From: JBFLYH01 sp964630235
GTDB lineage: Bacteria; Oederibacteriota; JAAXVQ01; JAUVAV01
Direction of reading: 5' to 3'
DNA: 64,000 nt
Assembly (NCBI GenBank): GCA_964630235.1
Contig: CAZVUO010000004.1
Coordinates: 248,001-312,000 of the forward strand
Numbering within the stretch: position 1 is the stretch's first letter; every line of letters starts with the position of its first letter. Below the pieces are notes generated by a model. It saw nothing but the letters and a program-made list of their open reading frames with translations. It was not told the DNA's origin and ran no database searches. Below are positions 50,503 through 58,312 of this stretch, piece after piece. Position numbers and translations under genes: made by a program.

Positions 50503-50790
50503 TCATCCGGCGGTGTAGGGGAGCAGCGCCAGAACGCGGGCGCGTTTCAAGGCCACGGTCAGCGCCCGCTGGTGTTTGGCGCAGTTGCCGGTGATCCGGC
50601 GCGGCATGATTTTTCCCCGTTCGCTGATGAAGCCTCTGATCATGTCAATCTGCTTGTAATCAATGCTGCGGACCTTGTCAGCGCAGAAACGGCAGCTCTT
50701 GCGGTGCGGACGCCGCTTGCGGTTGGGGTCCTTGGGCCTGCCGCTCTTGAATGGGGGTCTGGATGGTCTGCTTGTTCCGGTATCGTTCAT
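50503..50790 (-). CDS. rpsR: 30S ribosomal protein S18
   Basis: 95 residues with the S18 core: KSCRFCADKVRSIDYKQIDM, FISERGKIMPRRITGNCAKH and QRALTVALKRARVLALLPY. The N-terminal 30 residues are a basic, Pro-rich extension. Two Cys (CRFC) suggest the zinc-binding type. ATG at 50790, 14 bases after ssb. Confidence 0.97.
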   Translation of the reverse strand: MNDTGTSRPSRPPFKSGRPKDPNRKRRPHRKSCRFCADKVRSIDYKQIDMIRGFISERGKIMPRRITGNCAKHQRALTVALKRARVLALLPYTAG

Positions 50791-50804
50791 GCGTGCTGCC
50801 TCTC

Positions 50805-51254
50805 TTAAAAAGGAATATCGTCTTCCGGCGCGGTGTCGCCGCCGGCCACGGGCTCATGCTCCGCGCCGGCCGGCCGTTCGCCGCGGCTTTCGCCGCGCGC
50901 TTCGCCGCCCGAGCCGGCCGTGCGCTTCCGGTCCAAGAACTGCACCCGGTCTGCCACAACTTCGAGGGTGGAACGTTTTTGGCCGTCATCGGTTTCCCAC
51001 TGACGGCTCTGGAGGCGGCCTTCCACGAAGATCGAACTGCCCTTGGCCAGATACTCGGCGCAATTTTCGGCCTGCTTGCCCCAGACCACGATGTTCACGT
51101 ACGTGACTTCTTCTTTGAGCTCACCGGCCTGGTTCTTATAACTCCGGTTCACGGCCAGGCGGAGATTGGTCACTGCCGACCCGTTGGGAATATAGCGCAG
51201 TTCAGGATCGCGCGTCAAATTACCCATGAGCAGGACGCGGTTGAAATTCGCCAT
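50805..51254 (-). CDS. ssb: Single-stranded DNA-binding protein
   Basis: 149 residues: OB fold from NRVLLMGNLTRDPELRYI through KGSSIFVEGRLQSRQWE, a Gly/Arg-rich linker, and the acidic C-terminal tip EDDIPF that docks repair and replication proteins. ATG at 51254, three bases after rpsF. The order rpsF-ssb-rpsR is the widespread arrangement. Confidence 0.97.
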   Translation of the reverse strand: MANFNRVLLMGNLTRDPELRYIPNGSAVTNLRLAVNRSYKNQAGELKEEVTYVNIVVWGKQAENCAEYLAKGSSIFVEGRLQSRQWETDDGQKRSTLEVVADRVQFLDRKRTAGSGGEARGESRGERPAGAEHEPVAGGDTAPEDDIPF

Positions 51255-51257
51255 GGC

Positions 51258-51677
51258 CTACTCCGGTACGGTGTTTTCTGCGGTGGCGGCCGGTTCGGCA
51301 GGCTCGACCGGTTCGGCCAGTTCAACCGGTTCGGCTTGGGGTGCTTCCCGTTTCGGCATCGCACTCCGTTCGGAAACCGGAGCAGGCTTGGTGGTGATCT
51401 TGGTGGAAAGGTACTTCAACACTTCATCGCTGTTGCGCAGCAGACGCTCCACTTCCTGGATGGTCTCCCCGCGCCCGCGGTATTGCAGCAGGACGTAGTA
51501 GGCGGAATGGAGTTTGTTCACCGCGTAAGCGGTTTTGCGCACGCCCATTTTTTCGGTGTTCGTGACTTCGCCATGTTTCTTCTCCACGCTCTCGCGCAGG
51601 CGCCCGAGGAATTCGTCAATCTTGTCTTCTCCCATGGTCGGCGGCAGCAAGAACATGGTCTCGTACGGCGTCTTCAT
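51258..51677 (-). CDS. rpsF: 30S ribosomal protein S6
   Basis: 139 residues. YETMFLLPPTMGEDKIDEFL, RKTAYAVNKLHSAYYVLLQY and ERLLRNSDEVLKYLSTKI are S6 hallmarks. The C-terminus carries a low-complexity tail of Glu-Pro-Ala repeats. The ATG at 51677 is preferred, with GGAGG seven bases upstream; the upstream in-frame start at 51698 lacks a ribosome-binding site. First gene of the rpsF-to-ispF block. Confidence 0.96.
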   Translation of the reverse strand: MKTPYETMFLLPPTMGEDKIDEFLGRLRESVEKKHGEVTNTEKMGVRKTAYAVNKLHSAYYVLLQYRGRGETIQEVERLLRNSDEVLKYLSTKITTKPAPVSERSAMPKREAPQAEPVELAEPVEPAEPAATAENTVPE

Positions 51678-51760
51678 ACCCAACCTCCGTGATCGCACCC
51701 GATGAAATCAGCCTGCAAAAATCCAGCCGAAACCGGATTATTTCAAGCGATAGACCGGGA

Positions 51761-51789
51761 ATAATAGCATACTCAGTTTTGCGGCGCAA
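51761..51789 (-). promoter_or_regulatory. Promoter of the rpsF operon
   Basis: Minus strand TTGCGC (51784-51789), a 17-base spacer and TATTAT (51761-51766), preceded by TGC (extended -10). The leader is about 77 bases. A small hairpin (GCGCAAT / ATTGCGC, 51784-51803) overlaps the -35 region. Confidence 0.7.
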
Positions 51790-51852
51790 TCTTTTTATTG
51801 CGCATAAATGCAATTCACGGCCCAAACGTCCCCGCGAAGAATTGTTCTTTAA

Positions 51853-52518
51853 TTACAGGCTTTTTCCGGCGTCTTGATCAAGGATCATCTGCCGCAGTTC
51901 CCTGACCTTGGCCGCCGGCTCCGGAGCTTGCGTAATTTCCGTGACCATGGCCACGCGCCGGACGCCGAGGCCCAGCACGCCCGGGAGATTGTCCGCGTGG
52001 ATGCCGCCCATGACCGTGAAGGGGATCTTCACCAGCGGCAGCAGCGCCTTCAGCCCCTCGAGACCCAAAGCCGGATGAGCCGGACCTTTGGTGGCCGTGG
52101 GAAAAACCGGCCCCAGGTTGAGATAGTCCGCGCCCCCGGTTTGGGCGCGAAGCACTTCGCCGCGGTTGTGCGTGGATTGTCCCAGGATCAGCTCAGGGGC
52201 CAGCCGGCGCGCCGCGTCCAGAGGCATATCCTCCTGCCCCAGATGAACGCCGTCCGCTTCGGCGGTCAGGGCCAAGGCCACATCGTCGTTCAAAATGAAA
52301 AGCGCGTCATGCCGGTCGCACAGACGCCGGTATTCCCGGCACAGGACCAGCAGCGCGTCACGTTTTTTTTCTTTCTCCCGCAGCTGCACGATGCGCGCGC
52401 CGCCGTCCAGGACCCGGGCCAGCACGTCCAGGCTGGACCGGCCGGCGCAGAACGCCTCGGTGATCACCGGATACACGTCCGCGTCCGTGAACCGTTCCAG
52501 GCGCTCCCGGCGGGTCAT
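51853..52518 (-). CDS. thiE: Thiamine-phosphate synthase
   Basis: TIM-barrel enzyme joining HMP pyrophosphate and thiazole phosphate. 221 residues; IVQLREKEKKRDALL, FILNDDVALALTAEADGVHL-type segment with GVHLGQEDMP, ILGQSTHNRGEV, DYLNLGPVFPTATKG and FTVMGGIHADN. All substrate-binding loops are present. The ATG overlaps the thiH stop (ATGA). Last gene of thiSGHE. Confidence 0.95.
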   Translation of the reverse strand: MTRRERLERFTDADVYPVITEAFCAGRSSLDVLARVLDGGARIVQLREKEKKRDALLVLCREYRRLCDRHDALFILNDDVALALTAEADGVHLGQEDMPLDAARRLAPELILGQSTHNRGEVLRAQTGGADYLNLGPVFPTATKGPAHPALGLEGLKALLPLVKIPFTVMGGIHADNLPGVLGLGVRRVAMVTEITQAPEPAAKVRELRQMILDQDAGKSL

Positions 52519-53657
52519 GACGGCTCCTGGCGGGCGGCGGGTTCAAAGCCCGCGTCCCAGTCCTTCCACACCGGCTCGAAACCCAGGCGTTCCAGTTCCG
52601 CCGCGATGTCGGCCGCGCTGCGCCGGTCCTCCACCGTGAACTGCGCGGCCGCCGGCCGCTCGCCGACGGCCCCGTATCCGCCGGGCTCGGTGCAGCTGCC
52701 CGCGCTCATTTGCGTGAACCCCAGGGCCAGCAGGTGGTCGCGCAGGCCGGCCGGTTCGCGGGTGGAGAGGGAGAACGGCGCGTCCGGCAGGAACAGCCTG
52801 AGCGCGGCGACCATCTGCACCAACTGGCGGTCGCTGACCGGATGCGGCGGCGCGAAGCCGCCGGTGGCCGGCCGCAGGCGCGGAAAAGAGAGGGCCACGC
52901 TGGCGCGCCAGTACTGCTTCTGCAGGCTGCGGGCGTGCAGTCCCAGGTAAAAAGCGTCCACGCGGAAATCCGCCAGCCCCAGCAGCGCGCCCAGCGCCAC
53001 CTGCCGCAAACCGGCGGCCGCGGCCAGCTGGGGCGTGAGCAGGCGGCGGTCGTAATCGCGTTTCTCGCCGGACGGGTGCATGACCGCGTACACGTCCCGC
53101 TGGTAGGTCTCCTGGTACAAGGCCAGGCCGTATAGCCCGGCCGCGGCCAGGTCGCGGTACTCCGCGGCCTCCAGCGGATACACTTCGAGGCTCAGCTCCG
53201 GAAAAAGGCGTTTCAACCGCCGCACGCAGTCCAGCAGAAAAGGAACGGGCACGTGGCGCCGGGATTCCCCGGAGACCAGCAGCAGGTTCTGAAACCCCTG
53301 GCCGGCCAGGAACCCGGCCTGCGCCTCCACCTCGTCGAGCGTGAGGGTCCGGCGTTCAATGCGGTGGCTGCGGTTGAAGCCGCAGTAGAGGCAGGCGTTG
53401 GTGCACGCGTTGGAGACGTACAGGGGCGCGTACAATTTCATGATCCGGCCGAAGCGCCGGCGCGTGAGGACCTGGGCCTGGCGGGCCATTTGCTCCAGGT
53501 GCGGTTCGGCCGCCGGCGAGAGCAAAGACAGCAGGTCAGCCGCTTCGAGCCGCGGCTTGGCCAGGGCGGCGGTGACGTCGTCGGCTGTCGCCTGGTGCAG
53601 GCGCGCGGTCAGGGCTTGCGGCGAGCCGTAGGGTTCCGGGGAAAAACAGGGCTGCAT
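52515..53657 (-). CDS. thiH: 2-iminoacetate synthase
   Basis: Radical SAM enzyme that cleaves tyrosine to dehydroglycine (2-iminoacetate) for thiazole synthesis, the oxygen-independent route. 380 residues; the [4Fe-4S] cysteines are in CTNACLYCGF (C-x3-C-x2-C), with LLVSGESRRHVP and YPLEAAEYRDL typical of ThiH. The C-terminal half has ASVALSFPRLRPATGGF. The ATG at 53657 is chosen with AGGCGGAAG upstream; an alternative start at 53705 lacks a ribosome-binding site. Confidence 0.94.
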   Translation of the reverse strand: MQPCFSPEPYGSPQALTARLHQATADDVTAALAKPRLEAADLLSLLSPAAEPHLEQMARQAQVLTRRRFGRIMKLYAPLYVSNACTNACLYCGFNRSHRIERRTLTLDEVEAQAGFLAGQGFQNLLLVSGESRRHVPVPFLLDCVRRLKRLFPELSLEVYPLEAAEYRDLAAAGLYGLALYQETYQRDVYAVMHPSGEKRDYDRRLLTPQLAAAAGLRQVALGALLGLADFRVDAFYLGLHARSLQKQYWRASVALSFPRLRPATGGFAPPHPVSDRQLVQMVAALRLFLPDAPFSLSTREPAGLRDHLLALGFTQMSAGSCTEPGGYGAVGERPAAAQFTVEDRRSAADIAAELERLGFEPVWKDWDAGFEPAARQEPS

Positions 53658-53705
53658 GGGACTTCCGCCTCGATCGCAGGAAACCAGCGGGTCTGTTCCC
53701 TGCAC

Positions 53706-53832
53706 ACATTCGATTCACTGGGCATGGCGAGGCGCCCTGGGCTTGCCGGAGGGCGCCGTGGCAATCCGGGGCGTGCCCGAAAGACCCAGATGGTTTCGCC
53801 ACGCTCGCGCTGACAGATAAACGTCCGGTCCG
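53706..53832. other. Spacer between thiG and thiH with degenerate GCAATC repeat
   Basis: 127 bases without a gene. Contains GTGGCAATCC and GGTTTCGCCACGCTCGCGC (about 53758-53812), which resemble the repeat at 21890-21990 in degraded form. Confidence 0.4.
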
Positions 53833-54624
53833 TTATTTGTTCCCGCGCAAAAACCCGGTCACCGGGCTGGACGCGTCGGCTTGGTCGCGGACCGCCGCGA
53901 GGCCGGCGCGATACGCCTGCCGTCCGGCGGCCACGGCCCAGCGGAATGCCTCGGCCATGGAAACCGGGTCTCGCGCCACGGCGAGCGCGGTATTGACCAG
54001 CACCGCATCCGCTCCCATCTCGAGCGCCTCGGCCGCGTGCGACGGCGCGCCCAGTCCCGCGTCCACCACCACGGGCACCCGCGCTTCCGCGATGATGAGG
54101 TTCAGGCTGTCTTTGGTGCGCAGCCCCTGGTTGGTCCCGATGGGTGCGCCCAGGGGCATGACCGTGGCCGTGCCGGTATCTTCCAGGCGCTTGGCCAGGA
54201 CCGGGTCCGCGTTCAGGTAAGGCAGCACCACGAACCCCTCGGCGACCAGCTGCTCCGCGGCCTTGAGGGTTTCCACCGGGTCAGGCAGGAGGTTGCGCGG
54301 GTCCGGCGTGATCTCCAGCTTGACCCACTGGTTGCCCGACAGCGCCCGGGCCAGGCGCGCGATGCGCACGGCTTCTTCGGCCGTGCGGGCGCCCGACGTG
54401 TTGGGAAGAATCAGATAACGCGCCGGGTCCAAGGCCGCAAGCGTCGGGTCAGCCGGCCGGGATGGGTCCACCCGGTGCAAATCCACCCGCCGCAGGGCGA
54501 CCGTCACGATCTCGGCGCCAGAGGCTTCCACCGCGGCGGCCATGACCGCGGGCGAGGAAAACTTCCCCGTGCCCACGAACAGCCGGGACCGGATGGTCCG
54601 GCCGGCGATGATGAGTTCATCCAT
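53833..54624 (-). CDS. thiG: Thiazole synthase
   Basis: Builds the thiazole phosphate ring from deoxyxylulose phosphate, 2-iminoacetate and ThiS thiocarboxylate. 263 residues; the Schiff-base Lys is in WVKLEITPD, with LFVGTGKFSSPAVM, LPNTSGARTAEEA, PLGAPIGTNQGL and VVDAGLGAPSHAAEALEMG. ATG at 54624 with AGGAAGG upstream. A 158-base spacer with a hairpin repeat lies between it and thiS. Confidence 0.96.
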   Translation of the reverse strand: MDELIIAGRTIRSRLFVGTGKFSSPAVMAAAVEASGAEIVTVALRRVDLHRVDPSRPADPTLAALDPARYLILPNTSGARTAEEAVRIARLARALSGNQWVKLEITPDPRNLLPDPVETLKAAEQLVAEGFVVLPYLNADPVLAKRLEDTGTATVMPLGAPIGTNQGLRTKDSLNLIIAEARVPVVVDAGLGAPSHAAEALEMGADAVLVNTALAVARDPVSMAEAFRWAVAAGRQAYRAGLAAVRDQADASSPVTGFLRGNK

Positions 54625-54649
54625 GTTGTTCTGCCTTCCTGATATCGAA

Positions 54650-54770
54650 ATGAGCAGTGGAACAGGTGATCAGGTGAACAGTTGAACAAAAAACCATTCG
54701 GCGGTCAAAACTTATTTTAAGTCCTCTCTTGGATCTCCTGCTCAACTGCTCGCCTGCCCGGAAGATGCCT
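54650..54770. repeat. Hairpin repeat between thiS and thiG
   Basis: Arms CAGGTGAACAGTTGA (about 54671-54685) and TCAACTGCTCGCCTG (about 54743-54757) pair at 13 of 15 positions. The loop region contains CCATTCGGCGGTC (54694-54706), whose GGCGGTC end matches the loops at 25239 and 45580. A possible distant member of that family. Confidence 0.45.
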
Positions 54771-54782
54771 TTCACGAGCAGG

Positions 54783-54983
54783 TCAGCCGCCGCCTAAAAA
54801 ATGCACGATCTCGAGCCGGTCACCCGCTTCCAGCCTCACGCCCTCCAGGTCGCCGGACCGCAGGATCGTCCCGTTGCGTTCCACGACGACGGTTTTGGGC
54901 TCGATGTGGAGCTGCGCCAGCAGGTCCACCAGCGCCAGCCCGGGGCTGACGTCGCGCGTTTCTCCGTTCACGGTGATGTGCAT
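54783..54983 (-). CDS. thiS: Sulfur carrier protein ThiS
   Basis: Small ubiquitin-fold sulfur carrier, 66 residues. It ends in FLGGG: the usual Gly-Gly end plus one further Gly. The ThiS thiocarboxylate forms on the terminal Gly. The ATG at 54983 is preferred, with AGAGGA eight bases upstream; a GTG two codons earlier is possible. A ThiF-type adenylating enzyme is not in the window. First gene of thiSGHE. Confidence 0.92.
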   Translation of the reverse strand: MHITVNGETRDVSPGLALVDLLAQLHIEPKTVVVERNGTILRSGDLEGVRLEAGDRLEIVHFLGGG

Positions 54984-55013
54984 GATCACGTTCCTCTGCC
55001 GGATCTCGTGCGG

Positions 55014-56459
55014 TTATTCCATTTCCAGGCGGGGCGGCGTAAATGCCAGGGACGTCTGGGGCCGGTAAGGTTCCACGGCCGGCAGATGAATGAGGCCCGC
55101 TTTGCGGAACAAGCGCTCTTCCAATTCCTCGCGCAACACCGACCCCCGCGACACCTGGCAGAACGAGGCGTACAATCCCTCGCTGGTCAGGAGGCCCAAC
55201 CGCATTTCCCTGGCCCGGACCACCACTTCGGCCGGAAACGCCGCGGGGCGCTCGCTGCTGGGGTCATCCAGACGGTAATGGTTGAAGACCAGGATGCCTT
55301 TCCAGATCCGGCCGTCCTCCTCCTGGGCGAAAACCGCGTACCGCAGCAGGAGCTGAAGGTCCTCCATCTCCGCCGGCCCGGAACGGCCGCCGGCGTCCAC
55401 CAGCAGGGGTCCCCAGCGGGTCTCGACCACCAGCAAGGCGGGCTCCACGGGATAGGGCCGGACCGCGAACTGCATGCGCTCCAGCACATCGGCCACCGCG
55501 CGCCGGAGGTTGTCGCCGTGCTCGTAGAGCAGGGACTTGGTCCGTTGCAGCTCGCGGTAGATCTGGAAAAATTTCCGCTGCTCGCGTTCCGCGGCCCGGA
55601 TGCGGCGGTTCGCGTCCTCGATCCGCGCCTCGAGCTGCTCCTCGCCCGGCACATGGTACAGCTCGGCCCACTCGGGCGTCAGGGTCCGTGCCGGCAATCC
55701 CTTGGCTTCCTCGACCAGGAGGTCAATCCCCTCCTCCAGCGTGCGTTTGGTGGGCGGCGGAAGCAGGTGGAGGAAATCGGAGATGAACCGGATCTTGCCT
55801 TCCCCGCCCGCGGCGGACGCCGCGTCGGCCTGCCGCACCCCGAAGCACAGCGAAGCGGCGAGCGGCTTGCCGTAGCGGTTCAGCGCCAGAGGGATGCTCT
55901 GCCAGAACAGCTCGTCGTTGGGCCGGAGCTTCCCGTCGCGCCGCAGACGCTCCTCGATATACCCCAGACCGGCCGTGGCGTTGAGGTAACAGTCCCAGCC
56001 GGCCACCTGGCGCAGGTATTCCTCGAATTTGACGTCACTCTCGATCTGGACGGTTTCGCCGCGGATTTCCGTAAGCGAAAAGGCAATGGGCGACCAGTTG
56101 AGATTCGACCACTCCGGCTCCAGGTTGCCGTCCGCGTAATCCACGTAGGAACCGAACGCCAGGAAAGGCGCGAGGATGCAATAGACCTCGCCCCGCGACA
56201 TGAGCAGGTCGAAGAGCTGGGCGCGCATGCGGGCCAGGCGCTCCTTGTCCACCCGCGACATTTTCACCAGGGTGACGCGGTCCAGCGCCGGCAGGACGAT
56301 GATGACCACATCGAAATCGGCCAGGTCCGGCCAGGGGTCGAGCCAGCCCACGGTCTTCACGGTGCGGGCCTGCCCGGAGCCGATGACCAGCACGCGGCGC
56401 TCGCGCGAATCCAGCCGGTAAAAATCGCGCACCATCTCCTCGGCGCGCGGTTCAGCCAT
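55014..56459 (-). CDS. Unrecognised protein with coiled coil and a probable degenerate PD-(D/E)XK domain
   Basis: 481 residues, not recognised as a named family. Residues 18-100 look like a Rossmann-type start (RRVLVIGSGQ, DFDVVIIVLPALDRV). Residues about 240-315 form a charged helix (EARIEDANRRIRAAEREQRK). After it comes SLLYEHGDNLRRAVADVLER, then VVETRWGPLLVDAGG and GRIWKGILVFNHYR, then LGLLTSEGLYASF. This order resembles restriction-endonuclease-like domains with LLYxxGxxLExxV, D...VEVKG, KGILVxN and LLTxxxL. The Asp and Lys positions appear replaced (Ala, Gly), so catalysis is doubtful. The ATG at 56459 is uncertain; 56510 is an alternative. It lies between argS and thiS, probably co-transcribed. 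Confidence 0.55.
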   Translation of the reverse strand: MAEPRAEEMVRDFYRLDSRERRVLVIGSGQARTVKTVGWLDPWPDLADFDVVIIVLPALDRVTLVKMSRVDKERLARMRAQLFDLLMSRGEVYCILAPFLAFGSYVDYADGNLEPEWSNLNWSPIAFSLTEIRGETVQIESDVKFEEYLRQVAGWDCYLNATAGLGYIEERLRRDGKLRPNDELFWQSIPLALNRYGKPLAASLCFGVRQADAASAAGGEGKIRFISDFLHLLPPPTKRTLEEGIDLLVEEAKGLPARTLTPEWAELYHVPGEEQLEARIEDANRRIRAAEREQRKFFQIYRELQRTKSLLYEHGDNLRRAVADVLERMQFAVRPYPVEPALLVVETRWGPLLVDAGGRSGPAEMEDLQLLLRYAVFAQEEDGRIWKGILVFNHYRLDDPSSERPAAFPAEVVVRAREMRLGLLTSEGLYASFCQVSRGSVLREELEERLFRKAGLIHLPAVEPYRPQTSLAFTPPRLEME

Positions 56460-56536
56460 CCGCTCGCCGCTTAATTGGAACAGGTTTTGGTGACGAACGC
56501 GTCCGCGCATGCCCGCCTGATGGAAATGGGATAGAC

Positions 56537-58246
56537 CTACATACTTTGTGGAGCGCTGATGCCCAACAACTTCAACCCGTTCTCCAGCACCTGGCGCGTG
56601 GCGTCCACCAGGGCCAGCCGGCCGCGGGTCACCTCGGGTGCGCCGGCGTCCAGCACGCGGCACACGGTGTAAAAACGGTGGAACTGGGTCGCCAGGTCGC
56701 GCAGGTAAAAGGCCAGCCCGTGCGGCTCCAAAGCGAGCGCGCAGGAGGCCAGCGTCTCGGGAAAAACAGCCAGCTCCCGGGCCAGGGAGAGTTCCTCGGC
56801 CTGGGCCTCATAGCCCGCACCTACCGGTTCCTCGGGAGCCGGCAGGCCGAGGTTTTCCTCGCCGGCCTTCCTGAGTATACTACAAATCCGCGCATAGGCA
56901 TACTGCACATAATAAACCGGGTTATCTTCCGTATGCTTGCGCGCCAGGTCCAGATCGAAATCCAGGTGCGCGGACGTGGCGCGCATCAGGAAGAAGAAAC
57001 GGGCCACATCCCGGCCGACCTCGCGCACCAGATCCGCCATGGTCACGAACTTGCCCGCGCGCTTGGACATGGCCACGGGCTGGCCGGCCTCGAACAGGTT
57101 CACCTGCTGCGCGATCAGCACGCGAAACGCCTCCGCCGGATGGCCGAGCGCCTGCATGGCCGCCTGCATGCGTGGAATGTAGCCGTGATGGTCCGGCCCC
57201 CAGATGTCCACCAGTTCCGTGTAGCCCCGGGCGTACTTATGAACGTGGTAGGCGATGTCCGTGGCCAAGTAGGTAAAGGTCTTGTCACTTTTTTCCACAA
57301 CACGATCCTTATCGTCTCCGAAATCCGTGGAGCGAAACCATTTGGCGCCGTCTTTCTCAAAAATGTACCCCTTCGCCTCGAGGAGTTCCAAGATCTTGAA
57401 AAAAGGCATCAGCGTTGAGCCTCTGGGCGGCTCAACCAGATCCTTTTCATGAAACCACTCGTCGAATTTCACCTCGAAGTTTTCCAGATCGCGTTTGTGC
57501 CAGGCAACGATCTTGGCAACACCGTGAAGTCGGAAGATATCCAGCAGTTGTGATTGTGGCGCGGGACCTGCAAGTGCGGTTTGGATCTCAGCTTGGTTTT
57601 CGTCCGCGATCTCCTTCATCAAATCCACGATATATTCGCCCTGGTACCCTTCTTCCGGCACCTCGGCCTGCTCACCCTTGAACTGCTTGAAGCGCGCCAG
57701 CAGTGATTCACCCAGAAGCAGGGCCTGGTTGCCCGCGTCGTTGATGTAATACTCCGCGGCCGCTTCCACGCCCTGGCTGCGCAACATGCGGACCAGGGAA
57801 TCCCCGACCGCGGCGGCGCGCGCGGAGACGATGTTCAGGGGACCCGTGGGATTGGCGGAGACGAATTCCAGGAGCAGCCGGCGGCCGCGGCCCCTGTCCG
57901 AGGAGCCGTACGCCGCCCCGGCCAGGCGGATCCGGGCGCATTCCTCCAGCAGCACGCGGGGTGACAGCCTGAGATTGACGAATCCCGGTTTGACGCCCTC
58001 GGCGGACGAGAGATCCGGGTCCTGCCGCAGTTGCTCGGCCAGGGCCTGCGCGGTCTGAATGGGCGCTTTTTTGATCTGCTTGGCGTACTTCATGGCGACA
58101 TTGCAGGAGTAGTCGCCGAACGCCGGGTCCGCGGGCCGCTCCACCTCGGCCGGGAGCGCGAGCCCGGCGGGCAGAAACCCGTTCTGTTCCAAACGCGCAA
58201 GCGCGTCCTGGATTTTATGCGCGACCTGATCGGCAAGATAGTTCAC
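56537..58246 (-). CDS. argS: Arginyl-tRNA synthetase
   Basis: Class I synthetase, 569 residues: N-terminal additional domain (about 1-110), catalytic Rossmann core, and the DALR anticodon-binding domain with YVQYAYARICSILRK near residue 445. The HIGH region reads NPTGPLNIVSARAAAVGDSL, so the usual HVGHxR is changed to NIVSAR. The KMSKS-like loop is AMSKRAGKFVTM. DIWGPDHHGYIPRM is conserved. The N-for-H change is known in a subgroup of bacterial ArgRS, so the enzyme is probably active. ATG at 58246. Confidence 0.94.
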   Translation of the reverse strand: MNYLADQVAHKIQDALARLEQNGFLPAGLALPAEVERPADPAFGDYSCNVAMKYAKQIKKAPIQTAQALAEQLRQDPDLSSAEGVKPGFVNLRLSPRVLLEECARIRLAGAAYGSSDRGRGRRLLLEFVSANPTGPLNIVSARAAAVGDSLVRMLRSQGVEAAAEYYINDAGNQALLLGESLLARFKQFKGEQAEVPEEGYQGEYIVDLMKEIADENQAEIQTALAGPAPQSQLLDIFRLHGVAKIVAWHKRDLENFEVKFDEWFHEKDLVEPPRGSTLMPFFKILELLEAKGYIFEKDGAKWFRSTDFGDDKDRVVEKSDKTFTYLATDIAYHVHKYARGYTELVDIWGPDHHGYIPRMQAAMQALGHPAEAFRVLIAQQVNLFEAGQPVAMSKRAGKFVTMADLVREVGRDVARFFFLMRATSAHLDFDLDLARKHTEDNPVYYVQYAYARICSILRKAGEENLGLPAPEEPVGAGYEAQAEELSLARELAVFPETLASCALALEPHGLAFYLRDLATQFHRFYTVCRVLDAGAPEVTRGRLALVDATRQVLENGLKLLGISAPQSM

Positions 58247-58278
58247 TGCGAGACCCCTCTGTGCTTGAATCCGGCGCA

Positions 58279-58300
58279 GGGGCGTTTCAGTGAACGCCCC
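58279..58300. repeat. Short palindrome between LCP gene and argS
   Basis: Hairpin GGGGCGTT-TCAGTG-AACGCCCC (8-base arms, 6-base loop), followed by CGCGAACGATCAT. The core and trailing CGATCAT match the 10636-10665 palindrome, and GGCGTTTCA matches the arm inside bioA. Confidence 0.7.
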
Positions 58301-58312
58301 CGCGAACGATCA

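Noticed and set aside
51678..51760. S6:S18-binding RNA leader of rpsF
   Set aside because: The leader has CCGG-containing pairs, but I cannot recognise the conserved bulged structure by eye.
54990..55013. TPP riboswitch in front of thiS
   Set aside because: The spacer is only about 30 bases and lacks the conserved CTGAGA-type core; none was recognised near argS either.
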